38,564 nt of DNA, from NCBI GenBank assembly GCA_022376515.1, contig WTXI01000330.1:1-38564 (forward strand). Reading direction: 5' to 3'. The notes under the pieces were generated by a model, which saw only the letters and a list, made by a program, of their open reading frames with translations, ran no database searches and was not told the DNA's origin. Positions 18,549 through 30,496 of the stretch are shown piece after piece (position 1 is the first letter of the stretch; each line of letters begins with the position of its first letter). The translations under genes were made by a program, and so were the position numbers. The DNA comes from Lactifluus volemus. Its lineage: Eukaryota > Basidiomycota > Agaricomycetes > Russulales > Russulaceae.

Positions 18549-20032
18549 ATGACGAGTAATGGCTTTGCTGCCCTCATGGCGCTTAGCCAAGCTCAGACTC
18601 AGGAATCTACTCGGGCAGCCGACTCCATTCAGGCCGAACGACGGCGGAAGGAGGAAATCCGGCGGCGTCAGCAAGAAGAAGAGGATCGGAAAGAACGGGA
18701 ACGGCAAGCCAAAATGTTACGACATCACCTTGAGGAACAGAAGCGTGAAAAGGAGAGGCAGGAAAAGAAAGAACAGGAACGCGAGGCGAAGTTAAAGGAG
18801 ATGGAGCGGCGGGAAGAAGAACTGCGGCAGGCTTTGCTCTATGGCCCAAGGAAGTCCAGAGAAGGAGCAGCTTCTCGCTATCCCACATCCTCCTCCGCCT
18901 CGGCTAGCAAACGGACATCTGACGACGACGATGACGACGACGGGGAGGCCCTTGCTCTGACTCGGGAAGAGAAACGTGAACGACGTTTACAACTTCAGTT
19001 TTCTCAGAACGGTACTCGCCGTCCTGGGGTGTCCTTTTCGGGAACGTCCAGGGTCGGGAGACGCTTACCCGGTGGTGGTGGTGCTATCAAGCCGCCAACA
19101 ACAACGGCTGGTGGTAAATCTGCCAGCGGTGGTGGCCATTCCGTTCGGGCTCGTCTTACGGCTATGCCCAATACCCTGACGAAGCTCAACACGGTGAAGC
19201 GAGATACCCGAACGATAGACGAGATCCTGCGCGACCGGGCCAAGGCACGTGAAAACAAGACGTTAGAGGGCGAGGAAGCTCGCGAGTTTCATAACTGGTT
19301 CGGGACGAAGCCTAAGGGCGGCGCTACCACGATGGCCAAGGCTCCGACGAGCTCACCGCCTTCCTCAGCCGCCGCCTCGGGCGCGAGCACGCCTACCGGA
19401 TTCTCTCATCGAGCTGACGCATCGTTAAACACCAGCAGGCGACCATCATCTTCTCCCCGTCCCACCGGATCTAGAGCCCTACCACTATCGAGACCTGCCA
19501 CGAAAACTGCTGCTGCTACTACTACTCCTTCTATTAAATCTTCCTCTCACGCGGCCAAACTATCTCGACCTTTCCCGCTGACTAACAAGGCTGCTGCTTC
19601 TAGCTCGAGTGTCTCTCTGCCAAAGAAACGTCCGCCGCCGCACTCGGGCCCGTCGTCGACCTACTACTCCGAGGAGTCGGAGGAATTCGATTCCGAATAT
19701 GACCGACCGCCTCCGCGCAAACGAGCCGCTCCTGGTCCTTCTAACGGTATCCAAGACGAAATTTGGAAAATCTTTGGACGTGATCGTTCCAAATACATAT
19801 CTCGGGATGTGCTGAGCGACGATGAGGATATGGAGGCAGACATGACGGCTTTGGAGAGGGAGGAACTCACCAGGTGCGGTTCGCAATATACGCGTTTCCT
19901 TGTTAAATCCTAATGTGGTGGCAATTCAGTGCTCGGATTGCCCGGAAGGAGGACCTTGAGGCAGAAGAAGCAGAGCGTCGTCATGAAGAGGAGAAACGGC
20001 GCCGTCGCAAGGAGCGAGAACGCAGTGGTTGA
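18549..20032 (+). CDS. SPT2 chromatin protein (histone H3-H4 chaperone)
   Basis: Two exons (18549-19873 and 19930-20032) give 475 residues; the GT-AG intron is 56 bp and rejoins EEELT-type codons in phase. An in-frame ATG exists upstream at about 18471, but the start at 18549 (MTSNGFAALMALSQAQTQES) matches the usual SPT2 N-terminus. A long charged coiled coil (residues about 30-105), a disordered Ser/Pro/Gly middle and a C-terminal block DEIWKIFGRDRSKYISRDVL with DDEDMEADMTALEREE follow, then a basic RRRRKERERSG tail. In the known family this C-terminal domain binds H3-H4 tetramers and keeps nucleosomes in place during transcription. Intact. Confidence 0.92.
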
Positions 20033-20326
20033 CGTGAAGCGTCAGTCACTCACCAGTTGATTTACCACGATTCCTACCGATTCTTGCTTGAGATCTCATC
20101 CGAACTGAAGTTGTTCCCTATGTCCAGCCCTGTTGTTTCTGTACTTGTTATGGTCTTTTTCACGGTCTTCCTTTTATATTCACACTGCATAAACTCATCT
20201 GTACTGTTATCCTCGTTAGATTCGCAATCAATACCAGTTTTGATCAGCCCCACAAACGAAGTGAAAAGTTTTATAGAAAGAGGAGCGTATATGATGCGAA
20301 ATAACAAAATCCCTTCATCAATCTAG
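20033..20326. other. convergent 3' intergenic region
   Basis: It separates the ends of SPT2 (+) and the CFIm68-like gene (-). AT-rich, with no gene or RNA recognised; it presumably holds both 3' untranslated regions. Confidence 0.5.
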
Positions 20327-21822
20327 CTAACCACTTTCGTCGATTCTGAACCGCTTCCGTGGACCATCTGGTGGAAAGGGACCACCACCTTGACTGCCTA
20401 CGGATGCACCTTGCATGAATGCTGGGTTGAAATGACCTTGCATACCAAATCCGCCGCCCATTCCGGCCATGCCATTGAAAGCACCACCACCACGTCCCAT
20501 TCCGGGCATCATGCCCATCCCTGCGTAGGAAAAAAAAAACAATTCATACGTAAGCATACAAGCACCCCTCTAGAAACACAGAACAAAAAGAGAGAGAGAG
20601 AGAGAGAAAGACAATGAATGAAAAGAGGGAACAAGTGTGAGGACAAAGAAGCTAGAACCCCGTACCCATGCCACCTCCCATCATCCCTCCGCGCATAAAC
20701 CCACGTGGACCCTGTGGAATCATGCCTCCACGCCCAACAAATCCGTTGTGGAACCCGCCGCCACCGGCCATCATATTGTTCTGCATGGCACCCATGCCGC
20801 CGACCATGCCTCCACGGCCGGCCATGTTATTAACGGGTGCGACGCGGCCACCTCGGAATGGCGCTGCACCTCCACGAGCGACACCAGTTTGTTGCCCTTG
20901 TGCAGCGCCTTGCTGTTGGCGTGGAGGTGGCTCTAAAGAGTGTCAGCAAAGAGCAGCACAAAAAGAAGTCGGATGTGTAAACTGGCTTACCCTTTGGAAG
21001 CGTCCGGAATGGGTTACCTTGTGAAGAGCTAGTCAGATTGGCAGTTGCTCGTCGGTTTTGGAAATCGCTGGAGCATGTCTAAGCAATCGCAAGGAGTGTG
21101 GGCGAATCATTCGGCAACTTACTTGGAGTCAAACCACTCCTTGACGACAGCGGCATTGGCAGGAGAACCACACTCGACATAGGCAATTCTGACCGCATAT
21201 ATATACATGTAAACGCAAGGGAGAGAAGAAGACTTTTATGTTTTTGCGAGAGCATACCCTTTGCTTTTGCCGTTGACCTTGTGTTCCGAGAAGGTGATGT
21301 CTTTGTGATCAATAGCGACGCCGACACCGATGGCCACCTTGCGCAAGTCCTCGTCCGTTGTCCACTAAAAAGGCATCAGTGTATGCTTCACCCAAACAAA
21401 GGTCACTGCGCACCCATTGCAGATCCCCAATGTACAGAGCGTCATATCCATCTTCGACCATTTGCGACGCGCTGTTGGATTGCATAGCCCCATTAGGCAC
21501 TCCGCCGCTCATCCGTGGACCAGTGGGAAGAGTCTCTTGCTTGTTGTTGGCTGAAGGGCCCTGAACAGAAAGTGGCGGCTGGACGTCCATTTCGTCTTCT
21601 GGGCGTGGCCGTTTTTCACCCACCTTTGGATCCGACGACGTGTTGTCCTGCATGACCTGCACCGGTTCCACTTCAACCACTACTCCGGCCTTTTCTCGAC
21701 TTGATTAACGCCAAGATTTGAGAGAGAGCAACGAAAAGCATTAAGCCCACCTGAACTTGGGAGGGCGGATTGCCGTTGAATCCGTCATCTTCACCGTAGA
21801 GGTCGAAATCGTCATCAGCCAT
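20327..21822 (-). CDS. CFIm68/CPSF6-like RRM protein (mRNA 3'-end processing)
   Basis: It starts at 21822 with an acidic [20 protein letters not shown] peptide, then a disordered region ([15 protein letters not shown]). One RRM follows: [36 protein letters not shown] and [18 protein letters not shown]. The C-terminal third is Gly/Met/Arg-rich ([27 protein letters not shown]) and ends [10 protein letters not shown] at 20327. The WWTTDEDL / NGKSKG signature points to the CPSF6/CPSF7 subunit of cleavage factor Im, which helps select poly(A) sites. At least five introns; the one near 20525-20670 holds an AG microsatellite and a T tract. At 21181-21190 the exon after the RRM intron needs one extra base to stay in frame. 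Confidence 0.8.
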
Positions 21823-22247
21823 GATGGTTTGAGGGAGCTCAAAATCTCAAAAAACAGCGGTGGGAAGGAATGTGTCTCTTTTTTTTTTTGTGAAATTCGA
21901 TGGGAGATGACAGGAGGGGTGGTTTCGGAAAGACAGGGTTCTATCCACCACACATACACAAGGTGCAAAAAATAGTGACAAGTCAGATATACGTTTCCCC
22001 GACGCGAGCATCCGCCCTACGACGTTAGCACGCCAGAACAAGAAGGACTGCTTACAATAGAGATATAGATACAATAAGAGGCCTCCACTTGACTAGTCGG
22101 TGGAGATTACAGAGTAGGGAAGACAAGATGCTAGTGGTAACGAAGACGGGTGGATTGCTCCAGCCGAGTGAAACCAGAACCGGTAAACTTGAATTACGTA
22201 ACTCCCTTCCCACGGGCGCTCGCTCAAATACACAAATCTACGGAAAT

Positions 22248-23499
22248 CTACGGTGGACCACATCGGTCAATCACGTACGCACGGGCCCGTCGTTGCTCCG
22301 CACCCCCAACGCCTTCGAGTTCTTCGGCGGTCTGCTCATCCAAGTTCAACTAAAAAGTACATTAAAAATATTAATTATTATAGCACTTACTCGGGAAAAA
22401 ATACGAAAGACTCACGCGTGACCTATCTGCACCAGCTTCGATGAGTAAAGCAGCCGTTTCTCCGTGCGCGGACTCCATGGCGAGGTGCAGAGGCGTGTTA
22501 CCTATTTTCATTCACGCTTCAGTTATTTACGGATATCTTTTTTTTTTTGTTAGCCGAAAAGTATCACGCACCCATTCTGTCACCGGTATTGAGACGCGTT
22601 TTAGGGCCACCTTCGGCTGGGTGGAGTAGAAGCGTCACGAAACCTGTGGAACCGGTCGTAGCGGCACGGTGCCTGTTTTGAGGGTAGTCCGAGTTAATCG
22701 GGTGGTAAAACTGAAGTTTTAAGAGACGGACAATGGGTGTTGATTTGCTTTATCTTTGGCGTTGATCTTTTCTCGGAACGCGTGTGAGTGTTGGGAATAA
22801 GAATAATAAAAAGCCCCACGAACATCAGCTCCACGAGAGACCAAAAAGCGACCGATCTAAAAAAGAAAAAGGGGTGTGTGAGTGGAGAGCGACGTATTGG
22901 GGAACAGGAACCTCACTTCGATTCGCGATTTTGATGCTGCATAGTGTCTGAATAGTCACACAACACGTCAAAAAAGAGGGCGAGGGGGAAGCAACGACAA
23001 GGACACTAACAGGGGTGTAATTCCCTTGTCGTTCTTCCTATTAACGTCTGCTCCCGCACCGACCAGTTCACGGACAACCTCTTCTTGGCCAGCGCTGACT
23101 AGTAAACAGCACGCTCAGCGGAAGGCCAAGGACAGAGATGGATCGCGTAGCGCACCTGCGATATGTAGGGCAGTCCATCCGCTGTCATCCAGCTTGTCGA
23201 CCTCGGCCCCATTCGCTAGCAAATAAGTAACGATGTCCAAATGGCCCGCCGATGCGGCCCATTGGAGTGGTGTGCGGCTATCCTGTAGGGGGCAAAAACT
23301 TGCCACAGAGTGAATGCGAGATATGAGAATCAATGACGCACGGCATCTACAGCGTTTACAGAAGTTGGATTTTCAGACACCAATGAACGCAACAAGGATA
23401 ATTGATCTGAGAAGAGCAACTCATCACCCGAACGCAGTTGAGTTGACAAAACTCCAGAAACATACTGTTCTGGGCTGCTGAATGAACAGAGATGGACAT
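22248..23499 (-). CDS. Nas6/gankyrin (PSMD10) proteasome assembly chaperone
   Basis: Ten short exons on the minus strand assemble without any frameshift into about 235 residues, from MSISVHSAAQN at 23499 to DRCGPP and TAG at 22248. The protein is ankyrin repeats throughout: SRTPLQWAASAGHLDIV, DSGWTALHIA, KNDKGITPLHYAASKSRIEI, NQHPLHRAATTGSTGF, GNTPLHLAMESAHGETAALL. The length matches yeast Nas6 (228 residues). In the known family it binds the C-terminal part of Rpt3 and chaperones assembly of the 19S base in cytosol and nucleus. Introns are 45-110 bp and two exons are under 40 nt. Gene order gives no functional link to its neighbours. Confidence 0.9.
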
Positions 23500-23746
23500 T
23501 TCGTGTTTAGGGTTGGTGGTCTGCACACCAGATGGATCAAAGTGATGACAGCGGCCCGGTCTAAAGGCCAGGAGCGAAATAACTTTTACAAGACAGACAG
23601 GGATACCCTATATGATGATGATGATGGCAAAAGGCCGCATAAATGAAAAAGAATCCGCTAAACGAGAGGAATGATGCAAATAGATATCGCAATCCATAAA
23701 AGTACTGTAGCCGTCTGGTGTCCATAGCAATAATTACTAAACCAAC

Positions 23747-25107
23747 TCACTGATGCCCACGCGCCGCAATACTCCGCCTCACCCTGGAAAGTACGCTCGA
23801 TCGAGGAGAGTCGTGGCTATGCACCATCGACATACGAGGTGACGTCGGGGAAATTTGATCCTCGCTCGCCGTACGCAGCCCAGACAAAATCCCCATCCCA
23901 GGCCGAGAGGGCGATGAGACTCGGATGCCTCGACGGACGAGTAAACGTGAAGACGGACGGATGGGATACTCGTAGACTTCGACGGACGGTCTTGAGATGA
24001 GCTCGAACGCAGAGAATGTGGATTCCCTTCGTGATAAACCAGTAACAGGTAAAATCACTCCCTCGCCGATGGTTTCGAGCTGGTCGAGTAGATAGGTAGC
24101 GTATTCTGGTATGGGTTCTGCCTTCATATCAGCACTGAGTGCCGCAAGGAGCTCCTCATCAGAAGGTTGTGGGGGGTATGTATGAGGGCAAAGCCGGGCC
24201 ATATCCGATCCCCGGAGTCGTCGACGGGGGTATGTAGCAAAGTGGTGGTTGAGGTGGAAGCATTAGATTTACAAGAAAGAGAGGAGGGTTGAGAAAGTGG
24301 AGAGTTCATTTCTAATTCGTGTGGATGTGGCTGTTTTGGTGATGAAGAAACGTGTTGAAGGGACGGACCAGAAATTTGAGAGCTCGACGGGGATGATCGA
24401 AACCCTTTTAAATTCATCGGCTCGCGGAGAGTGGTTGTCAGGGGCCAGGTTCGCAACAGGGGCGGTTCCACATTGAGCTTGGAGATCCGTCGGGGTTGCT
24501 CAAAGGGACCTGGAACCGGGCGTTGGGCCGAGAGCATTGGTGTTCGCGTAGGAGAATGGGTGAAAAAATGAGCCAGGTTTGCATCCCGTCGAGCCTTTCG
24601 TGCAGACGAAACAATAATCTGAGACGACAATGAATGATCCGACGACGGCGTAGTTACGCGAGCGAGTTCCTTCTCGGCTATAGCAATCCACCGTTCTGCC
24701 ATCCATCGGGTGCGGAGCAACGCTCGGTGTGAAACTTGGTCGGTAGAGTCATCCCGAAGAAGGTCACGAGCGTCGGCGAGACGTGCTTTGGCATCTTTAA
24801 TGCGTGCCTCGAACTGCAATGTGGCGTACTGCATTGGAGGCCTTGGTGGAATAACTCGTTCGTACTCCGTGGATCGCCTCAGAGCAGCTGCTAGAGCAGA
24901 CTCGTCACGTGAATAACGTTGCTGTCGACGCGCACGAAGGTTAGCTCGTCGCTGTTGAGCAGGTCGCACAGGAACGCCGGAGAGGGGTGCGGAAGGGGGA
25001 GGAGGGAGGACAGAGCAAATGAGCTTTGCAGAGGTCATTGATGGATGATGCCCCAGAGTACGAGTCGTAGTATCCGGCGATCTTTTCCAAAGACATGAGT
25101 TCATCAT
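23747..25107 (-). CDS. poorly conserved protein, frame broken near 24200
   Basis: The ATG at 25107 opens a 320-residue frame. It has a basic RRANLRARRQQRYSRDESAL stretch, a helical segment (EARIKDAKARLADARDLLRD, then RWMAERWIAIAEKELARV) and a long Ser/Pro-rich tail. A second frame, 24202-23747, continues with SDEELLAALSADMKAEPIPE and YATYLLDQLETIGEGV and ends RSIAARGHQ. The two overlap around a CCCCCC run at 24177-24182 and a CCCCC run at 24225-24229, so one base is probably missing or extra there; a poor-donor intron is the alternative. The final codons overlap a perfect GTGAGT donor. I recognise no family; a scaffold-like, mostly disordered protein is the most I can say. Confidence 0.55.
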
Positions 25108-25593
25108 GGAAATTAAAGAGAGAGAGAATGGACGGACAGCGAAACAGAAAGATGCGGGGAATTTGGTGTTTGTTCGAATTGAAATCCGTTTGTGCAGTCC
25201 TATAATCCGTTCAACAGAGCGTTTAGACAGAGAAACATCTCACGAACTTTCAACACGGCTGTCGCGGGCCCTTCCTCCTTGACTATATATGTGCGCAATG
25301 ATCGTTGGGTAGCTGTGGCTGTGGGTGAGACTTGCGATGAGGTATGGGATCGTAACCGAGGACGGCCGAGTGACTCTTGCTCATAAGATTCGACCAACTT
25401 TCGGACGTTCATTATTGTTGTTGAAATCATTCGGAGAGAAATAATTAAAAAAAAGTGGAAAAAGGAAAGACGAGTACGTGAAATAGAAATTTAAAGTGAC
25501 CGAAGTCGGACAAACTCAAAGTCAAACTGTTTTGCAAACACGAGTTTTTCACTCTGATTATGTAATAATGTACAGCTATATATGGGTATCTTA
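25108..25593. other. intergenic region between two minus-strand genes
   Basis: It holds the promoter of the gene starting at 25107 and the 3' end of the upstream gene. No coding sequence or RNA is recognised; small frames here lack codon or family support. Confidence 0.45.
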
Positions 25594-26913
25594 TTAACTC
25601 CTCCGAAGAACCAGGTTTCGCAAACCCGTACCGAGTTTCCGTACTCCTTGCGCGATGCTCCCTCGTCTCCCGGTTCTACAAGGTAATCCCTCTTCTTCTT
25701 CTCTCCTTTGTGAAAGTGCAATCTGCAACTCTATTTCTCCGCTCACCGACCATCCAGACGTCGTCGATCTACGTGGGCGCGTGAATTCAAAACTAGGCCG
25801 TCCAGGGGGCGGCGATGGGAACGATTGTCTCGTGTCGATGGACATGGACGTGGCAGGTGCAGAGTTGGGCGTTGTCGGGGTATCAGGACGTGAACCTGTC
25901 TTGTTAAAATGTGGTCGGATGGCTGTGTAGTACGGTCGACTTGGGTGACCGAGACGGGGGCAGATACGACAGGGACAGGTTGTGGAGTCGACATGGCAAT
26001 CACCCGTGAACGCAACGAGCGTGTCGATTTTTGTCTCGGAAATGTCATGTGATGTTTCCGATGTAGAGTACGGGTGGCAGAGATGATGGGTGGGAGTGAA
26101 ACTGGGTGGATTGGAGCGTTATGGTGCACACGGTACAAAGGCGCACGGTCTGGGACGGGCATCATCTCGGCGGGTATCGTCCTAGTGGTTGTTTGTCGAG
26201 GTGGTATAATAACCTTTGCTTCCGGCAATCCACGACGAGCTCGTATCGCGCCAGGCTTGTGCTCGAGATCGGCACCTTGGCTACCGAGCGCCTTCAAAGT
26301 TGCTCTAACGACCGAACTTCGTTCAGATGGGAGATCGGGTCGTGCAGCAAGCACCGAGTCTTGGAGAGTATCGGTAGCCACAGGTGCCAGTGGCTCGGAG
26401 CCACACAGAGCGCCCATCTTTTGGACGGTCACCGACGATGCCGTTAATTCGTTGGCCTCCCGATCCTCGGGCTTTGGATCGGATATGCCGTCTTTCCAGA
26501 CAACTCTACCCGGACCACTGATACAGCGACTGCGACGTGGGGTCGCAGCCACGAACGCCGCTGTTGCCTCGGTAGATGTCCACGAGCACCAAAGACATAA
26601 CGGTATATATACATTTGAAAAACCACACTGTCGACAGGTGAACAGTGGGCGCTTTGCGGGGGCCAATTCCAACTGTGGCAATGAAGTCGATTTCGGCAGA
26701 TGCTATGCGGACCATCGCGAGATCTTAATGATGAGGGGAGCGAGGTAACATAAAAAAAGAAAACGAAAACTTTACCGGCTTATAGCGTTTCCACTCTCGT
26801 CGCAGGATACGGCCACGGGACATCAAGTCACGGTCATCGTTAAGCGTTGTGGGAGATTTCATGGCTGGTGGTCGATAATGGTAGAGTGGCTTTGGGGCCA
26901 AGTGGAACCGCAT
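25594..26913 (-). CDS. unknown protein with a zinc-ribbon-like CxxC pair and a basic C-terminal tail
   Basis: Exon 1 starts at the ATG ending at 26913 (MRFHLAPKPLYHYRPPAMKS) and ends RREWKRYKP. A GTAAAG...TAG intron (about 26705-26775) leads in phase to HLPKSTSLPQLELAPAKRPL. Then CRQCGFSNVYIPLCLWC gives C-x2-C-x10-C-x2-C, a zinc-ribbon spacing. A disordered Ser/Pro/Arg region follows. Near 26080-26130 the likely coding frame switches: downstream, a frame with CPCRICPRLGHPSRPYYTAI and SFEFTRPRRSTTSGW runs to GSIAQGVRKLGTGLRNLVLR and stops at 25594. A single-base indel is the simplest reason. Function unknown. It diverges from GET4 with 129 bp between start codons. Confidence 0.5.
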
Positions 26914-27042
26914 TGAATCGGCATGTCGAGTGTATACGTGTAGAGAATTGGTGCCACTCGTGCAGCGTGCCAAAGTCGTGGTCGTGTCGTGGAAATAATT
27001 ACGAATCGGGCCGATCTATCCCGCGCTGCTCACTCACAACTC

Positions 27043-28331
27043 ATGTCTCCAACAAGTTCGGATAAGGCCCTCCAAGCCATCCTCCCTCTCATCTCCGCTG
27101 GTCAACCTTATGAAGCTCACCAAAAGGCTAGAACGTTTGCCGCAAGATACACAAAGTCTGGAGCTCACCAAATCGCTATCGATCTTCTCTTCCAATCCGC
27201 CCGCGAACTCTTAAAGGCAGGTCACGCCGGCTCGGGTACTGATCTCACCATATTACTTGTCGAGTCTTATGAGCGCGCAAATGAACCCGTCACCGATGTC
27301 AGCAGGGGTATGTTGACGTTTCATTCACGTTTTATCAACTATTGAATATGTCCAGGTCGACTGACTCAACTTATCGCATTGGTCGGTCCCTCGGGTACAT
27401 GGCGCAGAAGCATCATCGATAGGGCTATTTCGTCCGTAAATTTTTGGTTTTTCTTGCATTTCGTGGTCTAATCCCTTATAGGTGGTCCGCGAAGCAAGGT
27501 CCATATCCTGCGGGCGATTCTGCGTTGCAGCATTACGTTGGCGATTTGTTTCTCAAAGGTACTCGTAGAATATAACACACGTTATAACAAACCCATTTCG
27601 TATCCTCAGAGGGTGATTTCATTGGCGCCGAACTTCACCTCCTCGCATCTGGCACTCGTGACAGCGCGCGCCTCCTTGCTCAACTGTACTTTGACTGGGC
27701 AAGAGCTAGCGATTCTCTTGGGTCTCACGCTGGAATTTTCTCACTGCGTGGTGTCCTTCCGTATGTCCTTCGTCCGCATATCTTTCAACCCGTGTCCCAT
27801 TTTCATTGAACAGGTATCTGCTTAACGGCAACATTCTTGCCGCACGCACTTTTCTCGGCACCTTTATCTCCTACATCTCCCCATCCGGGGAGACCGTCGT
27901 CATCGGCTCCGCCAGTGATGAAATCATCGTCACTCGTGATTCCTTGCTCAACTTTGCCCAACTGGCTGTGCGCTGCGTGCAACGGGCTGCAGGTGCACAG
28001 AACAAGATTGCACGAGATGCCTGGATACGTCTCTGTAGGACCTACCAATCCCGCGGTGGTATCATCGCTCAACCCCAAGTCCGCGTGGTTTGTGAAACTG
28101 ACTTTTATTTCTTTCATTCACTCGCGGGGCTAAACATCTAAGCTGCAGGTACTGAATGAATTGTCGACGCTATACTTTGAGATCATGCCACCGCGTACAG
28201 CGAATCCGAATCCATTCGGTGACGTGATGTCTTCGTTGTTTGGAGGAGGACCTCCTGGCTCGGGCCCAGCAGCAACGCAGCCCCGCACGATCACACCGAG
28301 CCAGACCAGCACACACCTCGCACTAGATTGA
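27043..28331 (+). CDS. Get4, tail-anchored protein insertion factor
   Basis: Six exons (27043-27307, 27356-27431, 27482-27558, 27610-27760, 27814-28087, 28149-28331) give 341 residues with all phases matching. Family blocks are visible: SDKALQAILPLISAGQPYEA, YEAHQKARTFAARY, WSAKQGPYPAGDSALQHYVG, EGDFIGAELHLLASGT, NFAQLAVRCVQRAA, LCRTYQSRGGIIAQPQV, then a GGG/Pro-rich tail ending HLALD. Get4 is an alpha-helical repeat protein. With Get5 it links the Sgt2 chaperone to the Get3 ATPase, which delivers tail-anchored proteins to the ER. Exon 2 needs the unusual donor GTCCGT at 27432; the better-looking GTAAAT four bases on would break the conserved WSAK frame. Intact. Confidence 0.93.
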
Positions 28332-28613
28332 TGAAGTAGGATGATAAGAGACACGAGTAGAGACTACACCGCTTATGCGTACACCTAAGGAACCATTACT
28401 TTTATCCTGAATCGCTCCGCGCGCCAGTTGAATTTGCAAACGGTAGCGCTATAAAATCGCCCGAGTGACCTCAACATTCTGATCATTCAATCTGCAGTGG
28501 GTCACGTCAGGAAACCTGGCACTTCCGCATACTCTACACCCAAGCCAACTCGTGCTCGATGTGAGATAACTTTCTCCGATTGGACTAATTTCGTTGTTCA
28601 GCTTTAATCTGTA
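28332..28613. other. intergenic region before the F-box gene
   Basis: No gene recognised. It may contain a short 5' exon of the F-box gene, because that gene lacks an in-frame ATG ahead of its F-box. Confidence 0.4.
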
Positions 28614-30178
28614 TTGGTTCTACCCAGGGAATCTTCTTCGTCTGGACGCCTATTATTCCACGGTACTACAAAGACCGAGTCTTCTCTACATTCGCCATCA
28701 GAGCAGCAGCTGCCAACTTCCGCAACTCACCTTCCGTCTTGCTCTCCCATCACACGCCTTCCCACGGAACTCCTCACAATGATATTCTGCCACGTTCCCT
28801 ACATCGAATTTGAAGAATGTCGAATCCCTTCGTGGATGGCGATCGGCCAAGTCTGCCGACTGTGGCGTACGACCGCATCCTCCTGCAAGCAATTTTGGTC
28901 CTACATCCCCTTGCTGACGTCTGAATACTGGGTAGAGATATCCCTCGCGCGTTCCTATCCTTACCCAATTTCCTTTCGAGTCGACCTTTCCACCACTGGC
29001 ACGCAACCAGGGTGGTACCGTCGCGCGGCGCTCTCTGCCTTGAGGGAGATCTCACGCGCTCGGCAGGTTTACCTCTATATCTCAACGGCTATTATAAATT
29101 TGGTGTTTCGTGGAGAAGCCTTACACCTTTTGAATGCGTCCCCCGCTCCTCGTCTGGAGACGTTGAGCATACAGGCGGGTAATATGTCGTCCGACTCCAT
29201 CTCCCTTTCGAGCGAGATCTTTCTTCGCCACGTCGCGACGACACTTCACGCTCTGGATCTTGCGTATTGTGACCTCGGTCCTTCTTCCCTACTTTTAAGA
29301 GCGCCTTTGGTCACTCTCTGTCTTGAGAACTGTAAGCTGGAGTCTCCTCTGGAAGCTCTCAATCTTCTCCCACATCTTCAAACCCTTGTTTTGAAAAATA
29401 CAAATTGTACTCGATTTAGGGATTCAAATGACGTACTAGTGCGCCTTCCACAGCTACTGCACCTCGAATTCAAAAACACATTAGTATCATCGCATTCTTT
29501 TTAAAAGGCATCCTTGCCCCAGCATCGGTATCACTTTCCATCACGTGTACCGACTATATAGTTGATATCGGTGAACCACCACTTGACGACCTGCCGCTTC
29601 TTCGTAGGATCGTTCTTACCCTCTCCCCAGTCCTTTCTACCTATTTAGAACGCGCACTCGAGGAGGGTCACGTTTGCCCTCTTCTGGAGATTTCCAGGCC
29701 AACGGACGCTTCTAGGAAAACCCTAGAGCTCCTCAGCCCCACATCGCCCACACGACTCCAGCTTTCCTTCATTTGGGGGGACGTGTCTGGTTCCACCGAC
29801 CTCTTCTCCGAAATGCTCTCCGCCTTCCCCGTCGCCGCGCTCAAGCACGTTCACACGCTTCGCATGCGCGACGAGGCCGACCGTCGGCCTCGCGCTTACC
29901 TTTGGACCCACTTCCGCAACAAGGCTCGCGACGAGGCCGTGCGGGGGCTGCTCGCCATCGTGACGCAGCATGGGCTTCTGCCCGCGCTCCGTCAGATGTC
30001 GTTTGAGGGTGTAAGTTTTAATAAGTTCGATCTGGCGGATGCGCTGGTTCAGCGTCAGCGCATGGTAACGAGCGAGGGCGCAATGATCAAACTTTCCCTG
30101 CGAGATTGTCTCATAAGCCAGGATACAATCGCCGCACTCCGAGATTTTTTGGGGTCGGATGCGGTAGATTTAGTGTAA
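28614..30178 (+). CDS. F-box protein with leucine-rich C-terminal region
   Basis: The F-box sits at 28751-28900: ITRLPTELLTMIFCHVPYIE, then GQVCRLWRTTASSCKQFWSY. In this family it binds Skp1 and makes the protein a substrate receptor of an SCF ubiquitin ligase. Leucine-rich-repeat-like segments follow (LHALDLAYCDLGPSSLLLRA, LLPHLQTLVLKNTNC). At 29489-29505, in a T-rich run, the frame must shift by one base; the continuation FFLKGILAPASVSLSITC runs unbroken to TAA at 30178 (residues LGSDAVDLV). No ATG precedes the F-box in frame, so the start is probably in an unseen 5' exon; 28614 is only the start of the open frame. Members of this expanded agaricomycete family vary widely, so the target is unknown. 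Confidence 0.75.
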
Positions 30179-30419
30179 TATACCCAGAGTTAAGACGTTT
30201 ACGTTCACATTCAATCTTTGTATGACGGTTTTATATTAGTTTTTTGGTGTATCGGATGATTGTTGTTTGCGAGTGCACAAGTCTGAGTGACCTCAACGTC
30301 AGCTCCTCTTCATTCGCAACACGCATCGGAATAATGGCATGGGAGGTGGTCTGGCGGAGCTACCTGGGTTGCCTCCGGGTCGCCGTGGGGTCGACTGGTT
30401 GAGGAGATCCATCTCTCCA

Positions 30420-30496
30420 GCTTAGCGATGTCCTGTATTTCTTTTTTTGTTCAGCTCCACGCCAAAGAAAAAGGAATACAGGACATTGCTAGGCTG
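30420..30496. repeat. perfect-looking hairpin, about 32-bp arms
   Basis: AGCTTAGCGATGTCCTGTAT with following T run (30420-30450) is mirrored by an A-rich run with ATACAGGACATTGCTAGGCT (30464-30496). About 13 bp of loop separate them. Only a few mismatches are present. It lies between the convergent F-box and TSC13 genes, overlapping the end of a possible minus-strand exon. Confidence 0.75.

Noticed and set aside
29723..29971. Minus-strand frame opposite the F-box gene
   Set aside because: It overlaps the clearly conserved plus-strand frame and has no independent support.
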